Origin: Mytilisepta virgata | Taxonomy: Eukaryota > Mollusca > Bivalvia > Mytilida > Mytilidae | Assembly: GCA_028015205.1 (NCBI GenBank) | Contig: CM051518.1 | Coordinates: 57,305,978 to 57,369,977 of the forward strand | DNA length: 64,000 bases | Direction of reading: 5' to 3' | Shown: positions 1 through 8,940 of the stretch, piece by piece | How the letters are laid out: the number at the start of each line of letters is the position of its first letter | How positions within the stretch are numbered: position 1 is the first letter of the stretch | Translations under genes and position numbers: made by a program | The notes under the pieces: generated by a model | Databases searched by the model: none | What the model saw: only the letters and a program-made list of their open reading frames with translations | Told to the model about the DNA's origin: nothing

Positions 1-1
1 T

Positions 2-1072
2 TTACAACCAAAAGACATTAAAAACGCAGCATTATCTTTATATAGAGAACGGCGTAAAAACCAACCAGCCTTACCAAAAACTCGAGAGGAAACTCAAGAT
101 GCAATTGAATTGATGTCAATTGAAAGTAACAAGTCCGAAAATTTTCTATTAGTGAATGACAAAGATTCTGGAATTGTCATTTTCTCCACTCTGACCAATT
201 TACAGTGTCTTTGTAACGATGTGAAGGAACTTTTCATCGACGGTACGTTTAAATATTGCCCGAAGTTCTTCTTACAGCTGTATTCTATCCATGGGTGTAA
301 AAACGGGAATTACTTACCATTAGTTTATTGTTTATTACCGTCAAAGAATGAACAGTGTTATCTTAAAATGTGGTCTCTTCTGATGGAATGTTGTTGTGAT
401 AGAAACCTTCATCTTGCACCTAATGTTATGCACATTGATTTTGAGAAAGGAATGCACAATGCTGTAATGTTCGCTTTCCCAAATACCCGTATTGACTGCT
501 GTTCCTTTCACCTAGGACAAAGTTGGTGGAGAATACTTCAATCACTAGGACTAAGCAAGTTGTATAAAGATAAATCTACTGAAGAAGGAAAATGGTTGTC
601 AAAATTTTTTGGACTGTCTTTTCTGCCTCCAGAAGATGTTGAAGATAGCTTCATTGAAGATATCATGAGTGATGCTCCACAAAATGAAAAGTGTTCACAG
701 TTTGCAGACTACATTCTGGAAATATACATTTTAGCAACATCGTCTTATCCACCAGTAATGTGGGCCTCAGTCCCAAATTTGACGAACAAACGTACCAACA
801 ATGGGCCAGAATCGTTCCATGCACATTTCAACAGCCAATTTCATTCCAGTCATCCAAATATCTTTCTTTTTATTGATGTTCTAAAGAAGATTCAGACAAC
901 TACCTACATAAAAATTCGCTCTCTAGATGTTCCAGCTCTTCCTCGCAGATGTGAAATGGAAAGACTGCAATTTACTGTACAACAGTACAACGAATATGCC
1001 TCAGGATGTAAAACCAGGCTTGACTACATAAAGTGTCTTGGGTATAAATTTGGAGCTGTGACTGATCTGTGA
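2..1072 (+). CDS. MULE-type transposase, C-terminal part (runs off the left edge)
   Basis: The frame is open from base 2 to the TGA at 1070-1072, so the protein begins outside the window. An ATG at 113 is internal. The MULE (Mutator-like) catalytic core is visible. The first acid is in IDGTFK (Asp at 239-241), the second in HIDFEKG (Asp at 437-439). A C-x2-H motif follows in CSFHLGQSWWR, and the third acid is likely the Glu of NNGPESFHAHF (809-811). This family cuts and pastes DNA flanked by terminal inverted repeats. Proteins of this kind often carry an N-terminal FLYWCH zinc finger, which would lie off the window. I see no frameshift or stop in 356 codons, so this copy is young or recently lost. 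No inverted terminus was identified downstream. A domesticated host gene is the alternative. The family call is firm; activity is unknown. Confidence 0.85.
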   Translation, partial: LQPKDIKNAALSLYRERRKNQPALPKTREETQDAIELMSIESNKSENFLLVNDKDSGIVIFSTLTNLQCLCNDVKELFIDGTFKYCPKFFLQLYSIHGCKNGNYLPLVYCLLPSKNEQCYLKMWSLLMECCCDRNLHLAPNVMHIDFEKGMHNAVMFAFPNTRIDCCSFHLGQSWWRILQSLGLSKLYKDKSTEEGKWLSKFFGLSFLPPEDVEDSFIEDIMSDAPQNEKCSQFADYILEIYILATSSYPPVMWASVPNLTNKRTNNGPESFHAHFNSQFHSSHPNIFLFIDVLKKIQTTTYIKIRSLDVPALPRRCEMERLQFTVQQYNEYASGCKTRLDYIKCLGYKFGAVTDL

Positions 1073-1299
1073 TGTGTCATGTTTTTAATAGTACTTTTAC
1101 TCGATGTGATGTTTTATTTATTCATGAACTCGACTTAAATAGTGCTTTTATGTGACGTTATATTTATTGCATGAACTGAACATAAACTTATTAAAAACTT
1201 TCCTGCTCGAAATCCTACTTCCACCTCCCCGTGGTGAGCAGGGGGCAACAGGTATTTACTTACCTGGCTAACGGAAGAGGTAAATTGTGTAAAATATAA

Positions 1300-1405
1300 A
1301 TTGTCGGAAAGGAAAAAAAATAATTGTCGGAAACGCAAAAAAAAATTGTCGGAAATGAAATAAAAAAATGTCGGAAATGAAATGCCAATTGTCGGAAATG
1401 AAAGT
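1300..1405. repeat. Short tandem repeat with TGTCGGAAA core
   Basis: Five copies of a unit with the core TTGTCGGAAA start near 1300, 1323, 1345, 1368 and 1388, spaced about 22 bp. They are separated by A-rich spacers of varying length. The 230 bp between the transposase stop and this repeat show no other feature. Confidence 0.7.
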
Positions 1406-1408
1406 CTC

Positions 1409-1745
1409 CGGACATAATCTAGGCGTCTTTATGCAATCAGGTATATATTAAAGTTTTTATTTGTTACATTTGGTATACTTTGAAGTTTACTAGACTTGTT
1501 CCGAGAAGAACTCAATTATTTTGGCTTAATTGATAAAATTTGCTGGGCTTTATATATTTCATATTTAGAACTCCTTATTCATTTGGCGAGCATATGCCAC
1601 GGGGAACCCGCAGAATAAAGTTTTTTTTTAATTTATTCTCTTTTTTGATTCACTTTCAGAAAGTATGAAAAATAATAGAAACCCTGGAAAGTTTCTTGGT
1701 ACTCTATCAAACTAAACAAAGATTTACAATTAAATAGAAAAATGT
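1409..1745. other. Unassigned A+T-rich spacer
   Basis: No reading frame, RNA gene or repeat structure was recognised. It separates the TGTCGGAAA repeat from the microsatellite. Confidence 0.5.
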
Positions 1746-1822
1746 CACACACACACACACACCATCACACACATACACACTCACCATCACACACATACAC
1801 ACTCACCATCACACACACACAC

Positions 1823-1875
<53 letters not shown>
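1746..1875. repeat. Compound microsatellite (CA)n-(TA)n
   Basis: Interrupted CA runs with CACCAT spacers (about 1746-1825) lead into a pure TA run to about 1875. It lies just past the 3' end of the minus-strand ORF1 remnant, where a retroposon tail would sit. It may be the element's tail, or a microsatellite grown from it. Confidence 0.9.
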
Positions 1876-1877
<2 letters not shown>

Positions 1878-1962
1878 TTGTGTAGGAGAGTCAGTTGTGT
1901 TTTTAATGATAATTTGACATATTTATTACATTCAAAAAGTCAAAATTACATCATCATTAAAG

Positions 1963-3087
1963 TTACTCTCGGTCCTGACTCTGTACATTTGGTTGTCGTT
2001 GTTGACTTGCATCACTATTTTCTGTTATTATGTTAGCTCTACGCTCTATCAGCGCTATATCATCAAAACTTTGAACAATGCGTTTTCGGCTAGTTTCGGT
2101 TTCCTTAACAAAGATGCGACCATCAATTGTCCAATATGAGTTGATGACTTCGTTGTATTTAAGATTTGCCAACTTTCTCGTCAGGTTAGCTCTAAATTGG
2201 GTTAAATTTTCAGTTATAAATATACCATCTGGGTCGTCCTTTAGTGCTTTTTTACTTGAATAGACTGATTGCCTGACTCTATAGGACAAAAATCTGACTA
2301 TGACTTGCGACTTTCCATCCCTGACCTTTCCAATAACGTGCGATCTTCCAATATCATCTAAACTAACATTCAATCCAAGTTTGGAATTACAGACATCAAG
2401 TACAAGTTCATCAGTATTTACAGGGTGTTTTATTCTGCCCCTATTATCAACTGGCACCGTAATATTATGGAATCGCAAACTAGTTCTGCGTGAGTATTGC
2501 TCCTGATTTTCAACCCTGGTTTCAAGTTCAGAAATTCTATTATGTAACATATCCAACTCAGATTCCCTTTCCTGTTGAGATAAAATTTGGTCTTTTACCG
2601 AACGTTCGAGGGAATTAATTTGAATAAACTGTTTGCATATTTTTTGTTTTTGATCCTCAATAACCTTTTGTTGTTCACTAACTGTTTCAATCAAAGGTTT
2701 GAGCTGATTTTCAATGCAGGACTTAACTTGAGACTCAACAATAATGGACAGACTTTCACTTATTTTTTTAGACAAGACAGGCATGATTTCATTCAAGACT
2801 TCGGGGCTTGTGAGGGCCTCAAGAACTTTATCAGTTATATTTTTCCGCAACGTTGGAGCTTTTTTAGAGACTAACGATGTATCACTGAGGTCACTAATTG
2901 AATTCCGTCGCCTTATTTGACGTGTTTGTTGCTTTTAGGTGGCTGGTAAATTATCAGGACTATCTGGGATGGGTCGTTTGTTCATTTTATTACGAGTATC
3001 AGGAGTCTCAGAGTAATCTAAAGTCGACAGGTTAGGCTGAGAACAAGTAAACAAAGTATTGTTGGTTTCATCCATGGGGGCAGCCAT
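1963..3087 (-). pseudogene. LINE ORF1-like protein (coiled coil plus RRM-like), one premature stop
   Basis: Read on the minus strand, an ATG at 3087 opens a 374-codon frame ending at the TAA at 1963-1965. One in-frame TAA at 2937-2935 (codon 51) interrupts it; the frame is otherwise intact. The middle of the protein (about residues 100-195) is rich in Glu, Gln and heptad-spaced hydrophobics, as in a coiled coil. Then comes the motif ENQEQYSRRTSLRFHNI (about 193-209), typical of the junction to an RRM-like fold in LINE ORF1 proteins. DIGRSHVIGK and VIVRF belong to that nucleic-acid-binding part. ORF1 proteins bind retrotransposon RNA as trimers. No ORF2 reverse transcriptase follows. The start was chosen because MAAPMDET-type residues precede the stop in phase. 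Readthrough is possible but a decayed copy is more likely. Confidence 0.8.
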
Positions 3088-3298
3088 ATTGACACATAAA
3101 TCGACCTTTCTTTGTTCTGTTGTGATATTGAAATTTTGTTTTCTAGCAAGAATTCTGCAAAGTTGAAGTTAACAATATGATGTTCTACTTAACTTTTAAC
3201 AATACGAGCACTGCTACAACATACACATATATATTATCCAGCATTAAATCCCAATTTAACGGAGAGCTCGTTTAGCACAGCATTCTCATCGGCGCATG

Positions 3299-3571
3299 CC
3301 CCCCCCCCCAAAAAAGTAATTTACCCCTTTTTTTAGCTTTTGTGCAACACACTATGAAGTTGCACATTGACCCCCCCCCCCCCTCCCAAAAAAAAAAAAC
3401 AAAAAACAATAAAATTAATTGTACCCCCCCCCCCCCTTTTTTTGCTAAAAAAATTTGAAATTTTCTCTTTAATTTATGAAATATGAAATGAGAAAAAAAT
3501 TACCCCCTCCCCAATTTCTCATTTACCCCCCCCCCCCCTAAATTTTGTTTTCAACCCCCCCCCCCCCCCCA
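3299..3571. repeat. Poly-C rich low-complexity block
   Basis: At least five C runs of 10 or more bases (near 3300, 3371, 3426, 3527 and 3556) alternate with T/A-rich pieces such as TTTACCCCTTTTTTTAGC. A similar poly-C plus TTTACCCCTTTTTTAGCTTT block recurs at 5227-5275, so this is a dispersed repeat and not random sequence. On the minus strand the runs are poly-G. Confidence 0.75.
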
Positions 3572-3659
3572 TTTCTTTATACTTTGCAACCATAACAGCC
3601 CATTTAAATACACCATAACATATTAAAATAGACAAGAGTTGACACACAAAAATGTCTCG

Positions 3660-4827
3660 TCTGCCGTGTATTTCTAATGAAAGTAAATGCTATCAGACAT
3701 ATTGCATACAGTATTCGAAAAACAGGCCAAAACACAAAAACTTAACTATAACCACTGAACCATGAAAATGAGGTCAAGGTCAGATAACACCTGCCAGTTG
3801 GACATGTACACCTTACAATCCTTCCATACACCAAATATAGTAGACCTATTGCATACAGTGTTCGAAAAACAGGCCAAAACACACCACTGAACAATGAAAA
3901 TGAGGTCAAGGTCAGATGACACCGGCCAGTTGGACATGTACACCTTACAATCCTTCCATACACCAAATATAGTAGATCTATTGCATATAGTATTCGAAAA
4001 ACAGGCCAAAACACAAAAACTTAACTACAACCTCTGAACCATGAAAATGAGGTCAAGGTCAGATGACACCTGCCAGTTGGACATCTACACCTTACAATCC
4101 TTCCATACACCAAATATACTAGACCTATTGCATATAGTATTCGAAAAACAGGCCAAAACACAAAAACTTTACTATAACCACTGAACCATGAAAATGAGGT
4201 CAAGGTCAGATGACACTTGCCAGTTGGACATGTACACCTTACAATCCTTCCATACACCAAATATAGTAGACCTATTGCATACAGTATTCGAAAAACAGGC
4301 CAAAACACAAAAACTTAACTACAACCACTGAACCATGAAAATGAGGTCAAGGTCAGATGACACCTGCCAGTTGGACATGTACACCTTACAATCCTTCCAT
4401 ACGCCAAATATACTAGACCTATTGCTTATAGTATCTGAGATATGGACTTGACCACCAAAACTTAACCTTGTTCACTGATCCTTGAAATTGGGTCGAGGTC
4501 AATTGAAAACTGTCTGACGGGGATGAGGACCTTGTAAGGTACGCACATACCAAATACAGTTATCCTATTACTCATAATAAGAGAGAAATTAACATTACAA
4601 AAAATCTTAACTTTTTTTTCAATTAGTCACTGAACCATGAAAATGAGGTCAAGGACAATGTACATATGACAGACGGAAAGTTCGTAACATAAGGCATCTA
4701 TATACAAAGTACAAAGTATCCAGGTCTTCTACCTTCTAAAATATAAAGCTTTTAGAAAGTGAGTTGACGCCGGATCACCATCCCTATGTCGAGCTTTCTG
4801 CGACTAAAGTCACAGGCTCGACAAAAA
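3660..4827 (+). mobile_element. Hairpin-ended satellite-core element A (HINE-like)
   Basis: A core of 147-bp tandem repeats (3738-4440) and two diverged copies (to about 4700) end in a hairpin. Outer arms are GTCGAG (4788-4793) and CTCGAC (4817-4822), inner arms GACT/AGTC around 4802-4811, with AAAAA directly after (4823-4827). The tail closely resembles the 3' end of element D at 24.35 kb. Internal tandem repeats plus a 3' stem-loop is the layout of non-autonomous Helentron (HINE/DINE) elements. The 5' boundary is not resolved; 3660 is a working limit. Confidence 0.5.
3738..4440 (+). repeat. 147-bp tandem repeat, about 5 copies, each with AGGTCAAGGTCA
   Basis: The word AGGTCAAGGTCA occurs at 3771, 3903, 4050, 4197 and 4344. 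Steps are 132 (copy with a 15-bp deletion), 147, 147 and 147. Diverged copies at about 4490 and 4645 carry one or two changes in this word. Because 147 is divisible by 3, an open frame repeats in phase on the minus strand and gives false 90-residue proteins. The word is a direct repeat of the nuclear-receptor half site with no spacer. Confidence 0.9.
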
Positions 4828-4829
4828 TG

Positions 4830-5225
4830 ACATCATAGTCATGGAAGGCAAATTTTAAATATACATAATTTAAAAGCAGTTTAGATGAGATAAACAAAAA
4901 AGCTTCATCAGCACATTTTACATTGGCAAATTTCCATAAAGTTCATTAAACTAGAGTTATTGGCAAATTTCCAATGGAATTTGTTAATAATAAAGTTTTG
5001 ATAACAGGGCACACATATCAATTTCTTGCTATTGCGCAATACTGTGCAATTGAAGATTTCTTGCTATTGCACCTAACTGTGCAATTGAAAATTCTTCAAA
5101 TATTTGACACATAATAGGTTTCTGACACAGAATAACTGAAATAAAGAACTTAGAATTGGTCATATGATTTGAATTTATATTCAATTTTTTGCTTCTTGTG
5201 CAATACAATATGCTGTGGAGAATTG
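4830..5225. other. Spacer with a paired 35-bp repeat
   Basis: Mostly featureless A+T-rich sequence. Two copies of a roughly 35-bp unit starting TTTCTTGCTATTGC and ending TGTGCAATTGAA begin at 5022 and 5057. No gene is visible. Confidence 0.6.
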
Positions 5226-5273
5226 CCCCCCTCCCCCCCCCCCCCCCGAAAAAAAAAAATTTACCCCTTTTTT

Positions 5274-6208
5274 AGCTTTAATTTTGGACCCCGATTTGGA
5301 CCAACTTGAAAACTGGGCCCATAATAAAAAAAAATAAGTACATGTTTAGATTCAGCATATCAAAGAACCCCAAGAATTCATTTTTTGTTAAAATCAAACT
5401 AAGTTTAATTTTGGACCCTTTGGACCTTAATGTAGACCAATTTGAAAACGGGACCAAAAATTAAGAATCTAAATGCACGGTTAGATTCGGCATATCAAAG
5501 AACCCCAATAGTTCAATTTTCGATGAAATTAAACAAAGTTTAATTTTGGACCCCGATTTGGACCAACTTGAAAACTGGGCCCATAATAAAAAAACTAAGT
5601 ACATGTTTAGATTCAGCATATCAAAGAACCCAAAGAATTCAATTTTTGTTAAAATCAAACTAAGTTTAATTTTGGACCCTTTTGACCTTAATGTAGACCA
5701 ATTTGAAAACGGGACCAAAAATTAAGAATCTAAATGCACGGTTAGATTCGGCATATCAAAGAACCCCAATAGTTCAATTTTCGATGAAATCAAACAAAGT
5801 TTAATTTTGGACCCCTATTTGGACCAACTTGAAAACTGGGCCCATAATAAAAAAACTAAGTACATGTTTAGATTCAGCATATCAAAGAACCCAAAGAATT
5901 CAATTTTTGTTAAAATCAAACTAAGTTTAATTTTGGACCCTTTTGACCTTAATGTAGACCAATTTGAAAATGGGACCAAAAATTAAGAATCTAAATGCAC
6001 GGTTAGATTCAGCATATCAAAGAACCCAAAGAATTCAATTTTTGTTAAAATCAAACTAAGTTTAATTTTGGACCCTTTTGACCTTAATGTAGACCAATTT
6101 GAAAACGGGACCAAAAATTAAGAATCTAAATGCACGGTTAGATTCAGCATATCAAAAAACCCCAATAGTTCAATTTTCGATGAAATCAAACAAAGTTTAA
6201 TTTTGGAC
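5274..6208 (+). repeat. Alternating 125/136-bp tandem repeat (about 261-bp dimer)
   Basis: TTTAATTTTGGACCC starts near 5274, 5404, 5539, 5664, 5800, 5925, 6061 and 6195. The steps alternate between about 125 and 136 bp, so two related monomers form a dimer. The A type carries GGACCAACTTGAAAACTGGG and the B type GTAGACCAATTTGAAAACGG. The frames open through it are repeat artefacts. Confidence 0.85.
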
Positions 6209-6665
6209 CCTTTTGGCCCCTAATTCCTAAACTTTTGGGACCAAAACTCCAAAAATCAATCCCAACCTTCCTTTTGTGGTCATAAACCTTGTGTTTAAAT
6301 TTCATAGGTTTCTATTTACTTATACTAAAGTTATTGTGCAAAAACCAAGAAAAATGCTTATTTGGGCCCTTTTTTAGCCCCTAATTCCTAAACTGTTGGG
6401 ACCAAAACTCCCAAAAACAATCCCAACCTTCCTTTTGTGGTCATAAACCTTGTGTTAAAATTTCATAGATTTCTATTTACTTATACTAGAGTTATTGTGC
6501 GAAAACCAAGAAAAATGCTTATTGGGCCCTTTTTTGGCCCCTGATTCTTAAACTGTTGGGACCAAAACTCCCAAAATCAATCCCAACCTTCCTTTTGTGG
6601 TCATAAACCTTGTGTTTAAATTTCATAGATTTCTATTAACTTATACTAAAGTTATAGTGCGAAAA
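6209..6665 (+). repeat. 161-bp tandem repeat, three copies
   Basis: CTAATTCCTAAAC-type words begin at 6220, 6381 and 6541, a 160-161 bp step. Each copy contains CCAACCTTCCTTTTGTGGTC. The monomer length resembles the 160-bp satellites reported in bivalves, but no sequence comparison was possible. Confidence 0.85.
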
Positions 6666-6738
6666 CCAAATGTCTTCGGACGACGACGACGCCGTCATAC
6701 CAATACACGACCGCAAAAATTTTGCGGTCGTATAAAAA

Positions 6739-7119
6739 GTGGCACTGCCATAGTTTGCAATGACCCTTTCTTTTTTGGAGTTTTTTTTATAATGTGCAGT
6801 GAATAACTGATTTCTCCTGAATAAATATGGTTAACCATGACTTTAATAGCAAAATTATTTGTAACACAGTTGTTTTTTTTATAATTTCTATTACAAAATG
6901 TACATCAGTAGCATTATGATATCAAGTTCTAGTTGTCTTATTAAAGAAAGATAACTCTAGTATGTATGAATAATATGCTCTATGTCCGCAGCTGTGATGT
7001 CTACTGTCATTGAATACATTTTTTTTTACTGTTGATTGTTATTGTTTTCATGATGTATTTGTTATTTTTTTTATTTGTTTGTTCTTGCAATTGATTGATG
7101 ATAGATCAATGTTAGGTCT
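6739..7119. other. Unassigned spacer
   Basis: A+T-rich, with no gene, inverted repeat or tandem repeat recognised. Confidence 0.5.
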
Positions 7120-7509
7120 TTAAGGATGATCGCTGGTCTAAAAGGAAATAACTAGGATTTGAAATAGGTGTTTTAGTTTGAGAGAACATATGAATAGTAA
7201 ACCAATAAGAAAGAAAAAATTATAGGTTCATGTGCTCATTTTAGAGCTATAAGGCCTTGAAAATTTGCAGGAAATGGGTTTTATCTGGATTTTTTATTGT
7301 CTTTGTATTGACAACTTCAGTCTCTTAAAAATGTATGAAAAAAGAAAAATGATTTCATAAAATTTTGTTAAATATCATTTTAAGGTATATATGATTGAAT
7401 TATAAAAGAAAAAGTGGGGGTTCATGGGCAATAAATTTCATGTTTAAGAAATGGATAAAACCCGAAAATCTGACAAAAAGACCAAAACATGACCAGCGAG
7501 CATCCTTAA
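7120..7509. mobile_element. MITE with 15-bp inverted ends and TTAA flanks (piggyBac-like)
   Basis: The left end GGATGATCGCTGGTC (7124-7138) matches the reverse complement of the right end GACCAGCGAGCATCC (7491-7505) at 14 of 15 positions. TTAA lies directly outside both ends (7120-7123, 7506-7509), as in the piggyBac superfamily. The 352-bp interior has no long frame, so it is non-autonomous. The superfamily call rests on the TTAA duplication only. Confidence 0.7.
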
Positions 7510-8940
7510 ATCAATAAAATTATTCTTATTATTATTATTATTAATTACTCTTGTAATATCGTCTTTTGTAATAACAAATACACAGAAAAATTTGTGAATT
7601 ATGTACATTTATAAAATATCTTTATAGAAATAATAAACTAAATTATCACAATATCACAGCAAAACTAACCTTCAAAAGATTGAAGCAAATAAAATGTCTT
7701 TCTTTTACAGTCTTTTGTTTAGATTCTAAGATAATAAAACGTATCACAAAATACCGAAATAAGTTGCTCCATATTAAAAGATATGGACAAGAATCAGGAG
7801 GTGTCAATTCTTACTATAACAGACACTTCATATTCATAAAACAAAAATAAATCAATTTATTTGAAACAAAACCTATATCTACTTTTTTACCATTCGTTTG
7901 CTTGTGGAATAAATAAAGTTGGTCCAAACTGTACATATCTTGTGACCTTGTTTGTGGACTGGTCTTGTTTATATACAACTAATGCCTCGTTAGCATCCAA
8001 TGACTGCATAGGGAAATCTTTTACAGACTCATGGTGGAGGGGATTCTTGTATATGACACATGGTCTAAAAAATATTTTTTGTGCAGTTGACAAATCTGTT
8101 TCAAACAAACTAGCTATGGAAGAGACTGTGTATATAGTAAACTCAGTACTAAACATACACAAACACACACACACACACAAAAGTATAATGTATCTTTTAG
8201 TCAAATTCTAGGATTTCTTTTTTAAAAGAGCAAAATTATATTATTATTTAACATTATCACATGTTATGCATGTCAGAGGGTGATTATGCAAAATCACAAA
8301 ATTAATCTAGTTGCTTTTCAAATCTGTAGTGCATGGCTTTTCTTTATACACGTAGATAGACTAAAATTTTGTATATTCCAGTTTGTTTGTTACAGGTATA
8401 AATTCATTAAAATCTATGTTTATATTAACTATTTTGCTTACCCCTTTAAATGTTCCACATTGCCATCATTGTATTTCACTACAGCATAAGAATTCTGGTT
8501 TACAGCAATTCTGGTAAGTCTCTGAAATTTCTCTCGCCATAGAAATAGCTGTCAAATTGAAACTGATAAAAGTCATAAAGTATCAAATAATAGATATTCT
8601 AAACAATGGTTTATATAGTTCATTTGTATATAGTTTAACATACTTGAGTTACCAAGTGCTTTCAAAACCTTAATATGATAAAGGATTTTTTTGTCTTTTT
8701 ATGATCTTTTATAATTTATGCAATATTCAAGTATCAAACATTTTGACCTGTTTTTTACTTTCATTCTTTTATACATGTATCCATGTTGATTTTTGTTTCA
8801 ATCTGTTTTTCATCTTTTACTTGTATACTGCAGGGTTTTTCACTCACAAAACTGATGTAAATACTTTTTTTTCAGGACACATGTTGTACTGCATCTGGTA
8901 TGCACATTATATATAATATACATATTGTTACGAATCATAA
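7510..8940. other. Unassigned A+T-rich stretch with a CA microsatellite
   Basis: A short CA run lies at about 8160-8179. Weak open frames (for example 7861-8211) have no recognisable domain and arise from A+T-rich sequence. No RNA gene was seen. Confidence 0.5.

Larger units (their letters stand above)
5227..6738 (+). mobile_element. Hairpin-ended satellite-core element B (HINE-like)
   Basis: Poly-C at the left is followed by two tandem arrays, then GACGACGACGACG (about 6688-6701) and a perfect 24-25 nt palindrome with arms ACGACCGCAAAA and TTTTGCGGTCGT at 6709-6733. TATAAAAA follows directly. The order tandem core, (GAC)n, palindrome, A-run is the same as in elements C and D. The left limit is uncertain. 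Confidence 0.55.

Noticed and set aside
3742..4308. Overlapping minus-strand frames of 87-95 codons with repeated MFWPVFRILYAI-type sequence
   Set aside because: They lie in the 147-bp tandem repeat. Because 147 is a multiple of 3, an open frame repeats in phase. There is no independent coding evidence.
5461..5718. 85-codon minus-strand frame
   Set aside because: Falls within the 125/136-bp repeats and repeats itself. It is a repeat artefact.
6597..6806. 69-codon frame with an Arg-rich stretch
   Set aside because: The RRRRR part is the GACGAC run and palindrome at the end of element B.
7861..8211. 116-codon plus-strand frame and its minus-strand partner
   Set aside because: No domain or splice support. 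It ends in a CA microsatellite, and frames on both strands of A+T-rich DNA are expected by chance.
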